NCBI RefSeq assembly: GCF_954871325.1
Contig: NC_088779.1
Coordinates: forward strand, 19,966,846-20,030,845
Reading direction: 5' to 3'
Source: Gordionus sp. m RMFG-2023
Lineage: Eukaryota > Nematomorpha > Gordioida > Chordodea > Parachordodidae
Length of the DNA stretch: 64,000 nt
In this document: positions 54,701-64,000 of the stretch, piece by piece
Layout of the letters: every line of letters begins with the position of its first letter
Position numbering within the stretch: the stretch's first letter is position 1
Made by a program: the position numbers and the translations under genes
Notes under the pieces: model-generated
Told to the model about the DNA's origin: nothing
The model's input: only the letters and a program-made list of their open reading frames with translations
Databases searched by the model: none

Positions 54701-55824
54701 AATATTACGAATAATTCGTTTTATTCGAATCGAATAAATGATTATTCGAATTCAGATAAAACAAATAATTTATTATTCGTATTCGTAATTATTCGAATCG
54801 AATCGAATTATTTTTGAATAGGCCTAATTTTCATAAATAATGTCCACTTCTAATTTCAAAAATCCGTTTATGTTTGTACTTAATAAAACAACAAATTATT
54901 TTCCTTTTCTGAAATATTTACTTGGAATCTAATTTAGATTTGATTCTTTGGATTGAGATATCTTTTTTTAAGCTAATTTAAATTAGCTTCTTTTTTTGGC
55001 TCTAATACATTTAAATGTGGATAAAATTATAAATTAGTTTTTGTCTGATTATCTAAAAAAAATAATAATTAAGGAAATAATCTTGAAAATATATTATAAA
55101 GATATCACGAATATAAAGACAACGATTATTGGGGGAAAAAAGAAAAATATTTCGATTTTTACAAACCCAAGAAGGGTTATTACAATAAGCACGATTATTA
55201 TGAATATGAGGAGGATGATGATGATAAACACGAGTATGATTATGCTGATGACGACCATGACATAAGTTATAAACCTTACAAAAGTTATTACGGTTGGAGG
55301 CCTAGATTTAATTACAAAACCGGTCCTAGTAGATATATTAGTCAAATCAATTATTATAATCGTAACAGAAATCGGCAAAGAAGGTTTTCAATTTGTAGTT
55401 TTTTTAACTTTTGCGAATTAGGAAAAAAAAAATCATAATAACAAAAAGACAATTTTTTTTTAAACAAAACATTTAACCATTTTTTTTACAAAGTTAAACA
55501 ACCAAATAAATTTTATAAAAATTAAGATGGCGGTACGGAAATGATTACCATGAGATCTCAAAAAGAGCTAAAAGATACGGACCTAAAGATACTATAATTT
55601 CCGCTAGAAATTATCGCCGTAGATTTTTGGATTCCCACAATTATATGCCATATTTAAGATCTAACCCAGGTATGGGATGGTACCACGACGTACCATATAA
55701 TGGCAGACACAATATTTACACCCGTCCCATCGTCAAACGTTATTATCGTTCGTATTTTAAACGGCCTTTTAATGGACATCATATAACATCTTTCCACTAT
55801 AAAAATTATTTGCGTTATAAATAA
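48775..55824 (+). CDS. Secreted Tyr/Lys/Asp/His-rich protein with furin-type sites, 3 exons
   Basis: I do not recognise a family. Exons 48775-49322, 55102-55383 and 55527-55824 join in phase (2 then 2, giving AGA at both joints) into 375 aa. The N-terminus has a short hydrophobic core (MILYLLLLLNHTQNC) fit for a signal peptide. Residues 20-80 are ordinary; from residue 84 the protein is extremely rich in Tyr, Lys and Arg, with a His/Tyr patch (SYHHYYPKKRYRGFY) and a long acidic run (YEYEEDDDDKHEYDYADDDH) in exon 2. Possible furin-type cleavage sites R-K-K-R (84-87), R-Q-R-R at the exon 2/3 joint and R-A-K-R in exon 3 suggest a proprotein. Such composition suits an extracellular matrix, cuticle or adhesive protein; that role is inference. 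The first intron (5.8 kb) is full of transposons, and the acceptor of exon 2 has a poor pyrimidine tract, so the link between exons 1 and 2 is the weakest step. Confidence 0.72.
50285..50370 (+). repeat. Short tandem repeat, 31-bp unit
   Basis: AAATTAAATAAACTTTTTAT followed by AATAATACGC is repeated almost exactly two to three times. Confidence 0.8.
50800..51670. mobile_element. Non-autonomous hAT, GGTCCGGACC-rich (871 bp)
   Basis: Ends TAGTGAAGGTCAACGGTCC and (reversed) TAGTGAAGGTCACGGTCC with a perfect 8-bp duplication ATAAGGTG (50792-50799, 51671-51678). Both subterminal regions are packed with GGTCCGGACC-type motifs, much richer in G+C than the AT-rich core, and no transposase is seen. 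Confidence 0.95.
52200..52960. repeat. Decayed repeat remnants in the intron
   Basis: Two segments near 52225 and 52918 share AAAATTAGCCA followed by a TTGC(T/C)GGCA stretch, and 52715-52790 carries a GTGTGAACGG / GGCGTGGGATGGG scrap. They look like very old hAT debris. Confidence 0.35.
53443..53651 (-). pseudogene. hAT transposase C-terminal dimerisation domain
   Basis: LEKMARDYLSIQGTSTACER followed by LFSVGINLLS is a good match to the conserved hAT tail (LARDYLSIQATSVASERVFS type). The frame shifts once relative to the upstream WWKANAYRIP segment. Confidence 0.9.
53866..54453 (-). pseudogene. hAT transposase N-terminus with BED zinc finger
   Basis: A 195-codon open frame has the finger HRAIIWDHYQILK, then CNHC and INHYNRFH (Cys-Cys-His-His). 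A start of the RNase-H-like region follows (VPFLGLTSHFIDDNFKI). The frame ends where the central deletion begins. Confidence 0.85.
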
Positions 55825-55829
55825 ATTTG

Positions 55830-56020
55830 TGAGGATCCTTTGTATGAATTTTGGTTAAGATTGTTCCTGATAAAAATAACCACAAAATATTTTTTAAAAG
55901 TTAGTAACTCTATCTGAAAGTTGTAAAATCCCTTTTCGATAATATATAAATTATGGTATTCGTTTCCGGAAAATTTTAGTCATTTATTCTGGAAATTTTT
56001 CCTGAATAAATATGCATAAT
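55830..56020 (+). other. 3' region of the Tyr-rich protein gene
   Basis: An AATAAA at 56005-56010 is the first clear poly(A) signal past the stop codon. Nothing else is seen. Confidence 0.35.
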
Positions 56021-56028
56021 ATTCTAAT

Positions 56029-56402
56029 TAGAGATCTGCAAAAAGCAATTTCTGTTCGGGTTGGATGGGACCTAATATTTTTAAAAAAATTTCGGACTAA
56101 TTTTAATTTTTTAAATATGATATCATTACATTTTGTCAAATGAATTTATATATTTTATTCTTGCAAGAAACATAGCGCTAATATTTCTTATTTTTTATTT
56201 GTAAATTTTTATTTTTACAATAAAAATTTTTCTATATTTAAATAAATTCGAGTCAGGCCAGAAGGACAAATAATATTCATTTAGGGTCGTGCCTTTCTGG
56301 ACAAATAGAAGAAAATTTTGTTCGGGATCCGGACGGGCACAACAAATTGTTTTTAAAAAATTTCATCCGGGGTTGAATAATTATGCCCGATGCAGATAAC
56401 TA
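56029..56402. mobile_element. 374-bp hAT MITE, TAGAGATCTGCA family
   Basis: Ends TAGAGATCTGCA and (reversed) TAGTTATCTGCATCGGGC with a perfect 8-bp duplication ATTCTAAT (56021-56028, 56403-56410). It is the full-length relative of the scrap at 17459-17563. Confidence 0.93.
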
Positions 56403-56410
56403 ATTCTAAT

Positions 56411-58134
56411 ATTTAACTAATCGTATTTAAACATATGTTTATATTGATTTTTAACTTCATAATCATAAATGATATAGTATTCACTCAGTTATATCATAAA
56501 TATTTTATATATAGCTATAATTATGCATATAATCCAATAAAAATTATGATCATATTCACTTGAATAAATATTATATTTATATTACACTACAATATGTTCA
56601 TAACATAATTATTGGAGACGGGGGCACATTGAAATTTAATTAAAATGTCTATAAAAATATAACAAACATTGACTAACCAAACATTTAAATTTCATGCCGT
56701 AAAACAGTGGAGAAAGTATAAAAAAACGCAGGGTACATTGAAACCAATTACATATAATACTACCTAGATGGAAGATCGTTCATTAAAATGTGTAACAATA
56801 TAAATAATCTGGTGACATGCCACCCCATGTAAATAAGTTATATTAATAGTTTATAAAAAATTTTTTATAAAAAAATCAGTAGTATTAATTTATAAAATTT
56901 TGAAATTTGAAACAAAAATAGCGTGTATTTACCAAGCTTTCATTTGATATAAAATTTTTATGGTTTGATATGTTTAAAAATCTATGCGGAAAAATTCTAT
57001 GTACTATTTTCCTAAATATAAGGTAAACCAGGGAGCCATCCTTTAACCTGGGTTGTTATTTACAGAACCTAAACCGAACGGTTAAAAATTTTGTATCCGA
57101 ACCTCTTAAAAAAAGTATATGAACCGGTTTGAACCCTTTGATACCACTTCAAATAACATTAATAATCCATTTTGATTGATAGCAAAGTAAGCATATTCAG
57201 GTATATTTATATATTGCAATTTGATTATGCCAACAACCAAGGTTAGGGTATGGAGAAGTGTTCTCAACTATAGAATTTATAAATATATTTTGACAGAAGA
57301 GAATATTTAAGATATCTTAATTAAATATGGTTTAATATAATTTTTTTAAAGATACTATTATTTCTTACGAACCGGACCTTTATTTCTGTCTGAACCTAAA
57401 CATATTGTAAATAAATTTTAAGACCCAAATATTTTTTAAAAATATATAATTTTCTGACATGCAGTGCGTTTTGCCCAGGTCTCCCCTAATTATAAATTAA
57501 TAAGCCAATAACTTTATATAATTCAATTTATTTTTTAAAACTAAAATAATAAAAATTTAGCAAAAATATGAATTTTTTTCAGAATCTCTATTATAATTGG
57601 ATATTTGTACATTCACAATTTTTAGATAAAAGAACTAAGTTTCCTTAAATTTAAAAATTTCAATTTATCGCTCATTATCGTAGATGTTTTTTAAATTAAT
57701 TTTAATATCAATAAATTCCGATTTCAAGAAGTACAAAATTATGTTTTATAATAAATTATAAAAGTATTTTTCCACCAATTAAATAACAATTTTTCATTTC
57801 AAGTGTTATGTTTTTATTTAATTATGTAAAATGTAATACCTGAAAATAATGAGAAAAAAAATATCACAATTTCCGTTGTATCTTGAAAAATAACCAGTTA
57901 TATATTGTTATAGAATAATCTTATTTAAAAAAAATAAATTAATTTATATTCTTTTACCGGTGTTTATTAAAAGACTTTTGTTTTACAATATTATCATAAT
58001 TATTTAAATATATCAAGCATAATATAGCATTTCAAAATAAGAGATGAGCAATTCGTATTATCTAACATCCATTTATTAATTTTTTTTTTGAGTTTTAAAT
58101 TTATAAAAATAATTTACAACATAATTATCGAAAA
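56411..58134. other. Intergenic stretch before the FN3 gene
   Basis: AACCGAACG / GAACCGG scraps at 57040-57160 and 57370 are old hAT debris. No exon is supported. Confidence 0.4.
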
Positions 58135-60068
58135 ATGGAATTTAATATTGTATGCTTTTTTATAATCCTGGTATTTGGACTGAGCGTATCAGCGAGTAAT
58201 ATGGTGTTGTATGACCAAGTGGCCCAATGTAGATCCAATTGCATGAACAAGGTATAATAATTATTTTCTTATATATAATAAATGACATTTTACAATTTTT
58301 AGCTGAAACTCAGTTACACGTCAGACCAAGAATGTCACAACAACTCTAATTGTTATATGGTAATTATAAAGTGCCTTTATATTTAAATAAATAATTATTA
58401 AATCTTAAATATATTCTTTATAAAAATACTAATTCTATATATTTTTTTAAACTTCCAGTGCTGGGAGAACTGTGAAATGTTCTATTCTGAATATCACATA
58501 TGGGGGATTCTCTGTTCCGTCAAAGAATTATGCGTAAAAATTAATCTTAATTATTTAAAGCCTATTTAATTTTGATTATCGTATATTTTAAATTTTATAA
58601 AAAGTTTCCGGGGTGTCAAATTGCCTGTGCATATCATAGCAGCAATAAATTCAATAATAAGCATTTAGTGTACTCAAAATTGAACAATAAAATAACGTTT
58701 CAAGAGACCAAGAAAATTTATCCTAAAATAGACTTGTCAAAGTTAGTCAAAATGAGGTCAATAACAGCAGAAGACGAGCTGGATAATGTTTTAATTACTT
58801 GGAAACCGATCAAAAGGGTGGAAAAACTTTTATTTAGTCGGGTTATATATTCTGTTTGGATAAAACAAAATGCTTCGTTTATCCATATTACACAGGTTTA
58901 AAAATTTTTTTAAATAAATAATGTATCATGTTTGGTAAATTTTAAAAAATATAAATAATAGACGCTAGAAACCTCCATCTTAGTTTCGAAATTAAACCTG
59001 CAACCCCCGTGGACGATAAAGGTGAAAGCGTTTAACGTAAGATTAGTAGCTCAAGGATTATCATATTTCCCCAACAGAAAAGAAGTGATACGTCAAGAGT
59101 TATTTAACTTTCTAAAATTCAAAGAAGCGCCTATGAATAACCCATTGCTTCAAAATACAACAACCACTTATGTTAAAGGCAAAGGCGATAAAAATAATTT
59201 TAACATTTACATCAACAAGGATAATCTAGCGGCTTACAAGCCGGATACTTACAGTAGCAATTTCATTTTGCTCCTAGTGATTCTTTTGATAAGCTTGATT
59301 TGCTTATTTTCGGTTGTAATTTATATCAAACGTAAACAACTGGTTGATGCCAACAGAGATTACACTATTCAAAGACTCGACGATCAAAATAAAATGTTAA
59401 CAATCGAATTTTTAAATTCGGACGTGTATCCAAATGAATTCAATATGGTAAAGGCTTTTCGCAAGCTATCTAAATCTATGTCGGATGATTATAAAGACCA
59501 GAAGGAATCACCCAAGTTATTTCTAAATGATTTCAAAACGAAGCATTCTTTGAGAACGCCTAAATTCGCCAACAATTACTTAGATGACCAAGATATTTTG
59601 AGGGCAAAATTAGCTTATAAAAAATATATGTCATCCCAGACTGGGCAAAACAAACGGTATTTTAACAAACGCGAAAACGGTGGAAATTTGGTTAGGGCTT
59701 ATTCCCTCGTGGAGGAAAAGCCTTCAAAACAAGACCAATTAAGGCGGCCACCTATAAAAAGTACAGGTGCATATTTAGGAAATAACAACGTTGATCAGTG
59801 TATGTACGATAGGATTAATAAATTGAATTGCAAGAAAGATGGATTCAATCCTAAAATAGAAGGTTGCACTAAATGTGGTACCCCGATTAATTTGGAAAAA
59901 TATTCGGTTGGCGATTATTTCAAATATCCAGAAGTTTGGGACAAACAAGACGAAATAACCGATAATCACACATTTAATATCAAAAATGCCCTCAGATATG
60001 AAGTTCCAAATTATGAGGATCTTGATGATGATGCTTTTATTGACAATGAAAAAGGCAATAAAAAATAA
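58135..60068 (+). CDS. Type I membrane protein: anosmin-like Cys-rich domain, FN3, TM, long tail
   Basis: Exons 58135-58251, 58303-58359, 58459-58533, 58605-58895 and 58962-60068 all join in phase 0 and give 548 aa. A signal peptide (IVCFFIILVFGLSVSA) is followed by ten cysteines at residues 32, 36, 50, 56, 59, 63, 77, 83, 87 and 91. The pattern CX3C, then CX5CX2CX3C, then a final CX3C equals that of the cysteine-rich N-terminal domain of anosmin-1 (KAL1). A single FN3-like domain follows (residues about 118-205; VLITWKP, YSVWIKQ, WTIKVKAFN). Anosmin itself has a WAP domain and four FN3 units and no TM; this protein instead has one TM helix (about 281-302, FILLLVILLISLICLFSVVI), a KRKQ stop-transfer, and a 246-residue cytoplasmic tail with CTKC and an acidic end. 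A role in adhesion or signalling is inference. Confidence 0.88.
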
Positions 60069-60140
60069 TTGACATTTTTTACATACGAATTTATATATGA
60101 ATTTTAAGAATAATATGTATATAATATAAATATTAGAAGA

Positions 60141-60146
60141 AATAAA
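60141..60146 (+). terminator. Poly(A) signal of the FN3 gene
   Basis: AATAAA lies 73 bp after the stop codon, well placed for 3' end formation. Confidence 0.6.
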
Positions 60147-60219
60147 ATACAATGTAAATAATAAATTTAAGTAGTCATGTTTTAACTTTTATTTTCTATT
60201 ATTTAAACTTGATTAGGCT

Positions 60220-60827
60220 TCGAGGTCTGCATTGAGATTTGTTTCGGCCCGCCCATCGCAAAATTTTTTTCAAGAACAGGCGGGCGGGTTAAAAGATTTT
60301 TTAAACTATGGGCGGGTTAAGAAATTTAAGCAATGGTCGGGTTGGCTAAAAATAATTTAAATATTAATTAAAAAAATTGTTCTTATGAACTTTTTAGATA
60401 TTAAATATTAAAATGTCCTTTTTTGGTATTATAAAAACTCTTTTGTATATTTAAAACTACTTTGGTGGAAATAACAATAAAGAGATTTGCCAAAGCTATC
60501 AAGATTAACAAGAAAAATATTGGCAATTCCTGCAATTTGTGCTTCTAAACGAGAATTTAGCATTCATTTCCATAATTATAAAACTTCTTGTAGAGATGTA
60601 ATGCTGAAATATTTTTAGAAGATGCTTATAAAATTGAAAGAATGGCCATAATTAAATTTTTTAATAGCGGGCTTGATTTAAAATTTATAAATAATGGATG
60701 GGGGGGTAAAAAATTTTAGACTAATAATGGGCGGGCAGGTATTTTTTGATAGGCAGGCGGGTTAAATTTTTTTAAAATATTGGGTGGGCGGGCTTATGGT
60801 TCAAAAGCCGCCCAATGAAGACCTCTA
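60220..60827 (+). mobile_element. 608-bp hAT derivative rich in GGGCGGG
   Basis: Ends TCGAGGTCTGCATTG and (reversed) TAGAGGTCTTCATTG with a perfect duplication ATTAGGCT (60212-60219, 60828-60835). Both subterminal regions contain repeated GGGCGGGTTAA motifs. Near 60500-60560 the plus strand reads RKILAIPAICASKREFSIHF, a remnant of the hAT transposase tail. Confidence 0.95.
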
Positions 60828-60835
60828 ATTAGGCT

Positions 60836-62540
60836 TTCATATCGTTTTTAAAAAAATATTTGAATGTAAATATAATTTTATTTTAAAATATATATAAGAG
60901 CCATATTTCAAAATAATCATAGCTTTTTTAAAAATATAAACTTATATTTTTATAATAATGTTCTGGTAAAATTATATTTTATAATTTTAAATAACTAACT
61001 CTGTTACTAAATTTCCGCGAATACTAACAATTTAAAATCGCCTCATTAGGCCTTAATAATGAGTTTATATCAATAGTTTTACATTTATTTCCTGCATATT
61101 TAATAAGATATGATTAGAAATTGGTCTTAAAACAGCTTTTTTTAAAAATTGATGTCATGAATAAATCTAACACGTTTAGTGAGACTATTAAAATTATTAT
61201 ATTAATAAATATTTTTCCAAATTCTAAATATATTTTGTAATATTTTTATACTTTTGACTATACCTTAGTGATAGATAATCTAATAACATTCAATAATTAG
61301 CTTATCTTTTTTAATCAATGGAATTATTAGTTATTTAATTAAGGAATATTGAATTATTAAAAACAAATATCTTATTCGATTTGTTATTATTCCCTAGTGG
61401 CATATATTTAGCTTTTCTTTTAGAGGATCCACTTCCAAAATTAGCCAAAAAAGATTATTGCTTTTCGCAGGGCTACCTGAGCTCTCTGCTACCATCCATT
61501 TATAAAATTTCACAAAAAACTTGCAAAGTCCATGAATATTTTTATTTTTATTAATATTAAAATATAAACTTATAAAGCATTAATAAATCAGATTTATAGA
61601 TGTAACATAATACACTAAATAAAATATATATAAATGAAGTATCTGATTATAAAGAATAATAAATTTTAAAATACCCAAAAAATATAAATTAAATAGCTTT
61701 ATCCTCATAACCTTTTCTTCTTCTTTCCATAAAATATAAGGAAGTAAATAAAACTATTTTTTAAAAGTTAAGCAAAATATGCTCTTCAAAGTAAAACTTC
61801 GTTTCACTGCAAAAAAGTTTTGGGAAAACCAATATATGTCGGAGCCCAATCCGATAGCCTCGAGCTAACAATCCGTCTTGATGACTATATATATTTTTTA
61901 AATTAGATCAAAATTCATTAAAAACGATAAATTTTTTATAAAGTTTAAAAAGATATTTAAGAGTGTTGTTTCGATATTAAATGTTACTTTAAACAAATGT
62001 AAAAAGTAACGTTGTTCATTACCTTTTAAGCAAAAATAACATTGTTCGTTACTTTTTAAGCAAAAATATCATTGTTATTTTTAACCCTACTATTTAATTA
62101 TTAAAATATATATGTACTATGTTTTTTTTACTTGATTATGAAAAGCCACAAAGTTGAAATAATGTTTTTTTTTAATTTTTTTAAATAAGAGTTTAATTTT
62201 GTCTTTTTCTCCACAAAGTCGTATGTATAACCATCACCAAGTTAATCTATCCTCAGGATGACAACTAACTATTATTTTTGTAGATTTATTTTGCTTCATC
62301 GTCTAGGTAGGTCGAAAAATTCTAGATAAATTAAATATTAATTTAATAATAAATTTGAGTTTTAAAATATTAGAATAGCGCAAAGGTTATAGAAGAAATT
62401 ACTAAAAAAATTTTTAACCTATACTTCAAAAATAAAATCATCTTAAAATTACTAAGATATATTACATTATATTTAAGCGATAAAAATAAATAGATTAATG
62501 TTGTTACAATTTAAAAATATATTAATTCAGAATTCGTTAT
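60836..62540. other. Intergenic stretch between convergent genes
   Basis: It is AT-rich with no exon recognised. A three-fold repeat of about 33 bp lies at 61985-62080 (core CATTGTTCGTTACTTTTTAA, then GCAAAAATA). Confidence 0.5.
61985..62080 (+). repeat. Minisatellite, about three 33-bp units
   Basis: The unit contains TTGTTCGTTACTTTTTAAGC followed by AAAAATA, with few differences between copies. Confidence 0.75.
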
Positions 62541-63567
62541 TTATTTTATTTTCTTTCCAACTTTATCATAGCCATTTGAATTTACAACAACGTCGAGATC
62601 ATCCAAATCTTTAAACATTTCCAAATTCCCATTTATTTTCATGCTTTTATCCATAGATAGATCAAGAAAAGAAGGATCTGCATAAAATAATAAAATATTT
62701 CACCAATAACAGACTGTGATATCATTTAAAAAATAATACATTATAAAACTGTTAAATCTTTGTATGTCAAAAAATGACTTTCTAAATAAAATATTTGCTG
62801 GACAATTTACATGTTAAAATAAATCATATATAAAATAAAATATATAAAATGTTAAGAAGAATATCGTGAAATAAGAAAGTTTAAAACTATTAATTATAGT
62901 ATTTACAGCTTTTTGGTAGGTCAAAATCCAATTTCCATTTAGAATCCAATTCAGCATTAAGTTTGGTATTATTTATATCTAAATCAAAACACATATCCCA
63001 AATCTGCCCATAAAATAATAAGCATTATATAGATGGAACAAATTTTCGAATAATTTATTATTTGTTTGTTACATTCTTAGATCCATTATCCGGTAAATTT
63101 TGGGAATTAAAATCAGTGTAAAGCTGCTCGCTGGGTTTGCTGACAATATCGTTTTCGTTAAAAATGGCGCCGTTAGGTGCCAGGTGATCAGAAAGCAGAA
63201 TATCCTTAAACATGTTGTTTAGGTTAGAGCAGGGTAGGTCTTCGTATTTCATAGAGTCGATAGAGTTCCCTTTATTTAAAAGATAGTCGGAAGAATTCGA
63301 CGCATTATTCGGGATTAAGTTACTCGCATCAAAGCACTTCCCGTGATTGTATACCAAATTTTGTTGAGGTACTTCCCCCTCTTTCTAATTAAAAAATGGA
63401 TAAGTATTTTGAATATGGCTTTAAATATATTATTATTAGTTATAGTATAAGGTATTTTTTAAATAAAAATTTACTGTAAGAATATTTTCGTTGATTGGAT
63501 TACTAGCCTGATTGATTATTTGGTAAGAAAGAGCGTTGTCAAAGTAGAGGCTTTTTTTAAGTGCGAG
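62541..63567 (-). CDS. Last four exons of an unrecognised gene
   Basis: On the minus strand the exons are 63567-63475, 63384-63073, 63003-62907 and 62677-62541. Joints fall after phase 0, 0 and 1, acceptors are AG and donors GT, and the last exon ends in TAA, giving about 212 C-terminal residues; earlier exons must lie beyond the window. The protein part is polar, rich in Asn, Asp, Ser and Leu, with repeated FKDxL-type segments (NNMFKDILLSDHL in the large exon, EMFKDLDDLDVVV in the last) and FDLDINN. It has no Cys cluster, TM segment or zinc finger. It looks like a largely disordered tail; the function is unknown. The gene converges on the FN3 gene. Confidence 0.78.
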
Positions 63568-63835
63568 CTAGTAAATATTATTAATTTTGTTTTTAAAAAA
63601 AAAAAAATTGAATTTAGATAATTTTTCTTTAAAATTACATCTTTTTTTAAAATACATTTAAAAAAATATATAGCAATAAAAATGTCATAAATAAGACTAG
63701 AACTGTTTAAAAAAACCGGTCGGATATTTATATTGTTTGGGTTATTTCGTGATTTTATATATAATCATGTAACATCTTTTATTTATATAATTTCATAATA
63801 ATAAATTAATAAAATGTTCTAAAATTCAATTCATG

Positions 63836-64000
63836 CAGTGTTGTTAAACGACTAACCCAATATTTTAGCCAAAAATATTAGGCAATCCCGGAAATCTTGC
63901 TGATAGATGGCAGAAATGTTTGGACATATCATAACGAAATCTCGAGGATTGCTTAAAATATTTTGGCCAAAATATTGGGTTAGTCGTTTTTAAAAAATCG
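63836..64000. mobile_element. hAT MITE cut by the window end
   Basis: The left end CAGTGTTGTTAAACGACTA matches the MITE at 46939-47161. Internally ACTAACCCAATATTTTAGCC is repeated inverted as GGCCAAAATATTGGGTTAGT near 63962-63981, so most of the visible part is a palindrome. The right end lies outside. Confidence 0.75.

Larger units (their letters stand above)
53138..54826 (-). mobile_element. hAT transposon, TAGGCCTATTC family, centrally deleted
   Basis: Ends TAGGCCTATTCAAAAA and (reversed) TAGGCCTATTCAAAAA, many ATTCGAATCGAAT motifs inside both, and a perfect duplication ATTTTCAT (53130-53137, 54827-54834). The minus strand keeps the transposase N-terminus (53866-54453) and C-terminus (53443-53651), with most of the catalytic core between them gone. 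Confidence 0.95.

Noticed and set aside
55094-55378. 94-codon minus-strand hydrophobic frame
   Set aside because: It is antisense to exon 2 of the Tyr-rich gene; the plus frame joins in phase to both neighbours.
48775-60068. The Tyr-rich and FN3 genes as one operon or one gene
   Set aside because: Each has its own signal peptide and stop codon, they are 2.3 kb apart with a MITE between, and no spliced-leader acceptor pattern is evident.
59775-60152. 125-codon minus-strand open frame
   Set aside because: It overlaps the 3' end of the FN3 gene and reads as a hydrophobic Ile/Phe-rich antisense frame.

Overview
The window is nuclear DNA from an invertebrate animal with a very AT-rich genome (by eye about a fifth to a quarter G+C). 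Evidence: a metazoan protein phosphatase 4 regulatory subunit with 18 exons and ordinary GT/AG introns, a secreted Tyr-rich protein, a membrane protein with an anosmin-type cysteine-rich domain plus an FN3 domain, and a very heavy load of hAT-type DNA transposons with 8-bp target duplications. I cannot fix the phylum from the sequence. There is no operon, CRISPR array, tRNA or rRNA that I can support.

Layout. 58-14477 (+) is a complete PP4R3/SMEK/Falafel gene (predicted 1296 aa); one intron holds a decayed hAT element and a stray duplicate of exon 9. 14478-48774 is gene-free and is a transposon graveyard: a reverse transcriptase remnant closed by perfect inverted repeats (15697-17239), a 3.6-kb fold-back element built of ~115-bp subrepeats (17727-21329), a LINE remnant (about 24300-26180), several hAT elements and their deletion derivatives (26763-27140, 27806-30186, 30581-32440 with 31564-32163 inside it), a 5.7-kb hAT with a 1.5-kb internal inverted duplication (34251-39931), a large AAGG/AAAG microsatellite, a short Ty3/Gypsy fossil, and hAT copies at 46025-47436 and 46939-47161.

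48775-55824 (+) is a three-exon gene for a secreted, Tyr/Lys/Asp/His-rich protein whose first intron is swollen to 5.8 kb by insertions. 58135-60068 (+) is a five-exon gene for a type I membrane protein (anosmin-like Cys-rich domain, FN3, one TM segment, long tail). 62541-63567 (-) holds the last four exons of a gene that starts beyond the window; its product is not recognised.

The host genes show no sign of forming a pathway; PP4R3 is nuclear/cytosolic, the next two are secreted or at the cell surface. The story that ties the window together is transposition: at least eleven insertions keep recognisable 8-bp duplications, many nested in one another or in introns, and several have been rearranged into fold-back forms.
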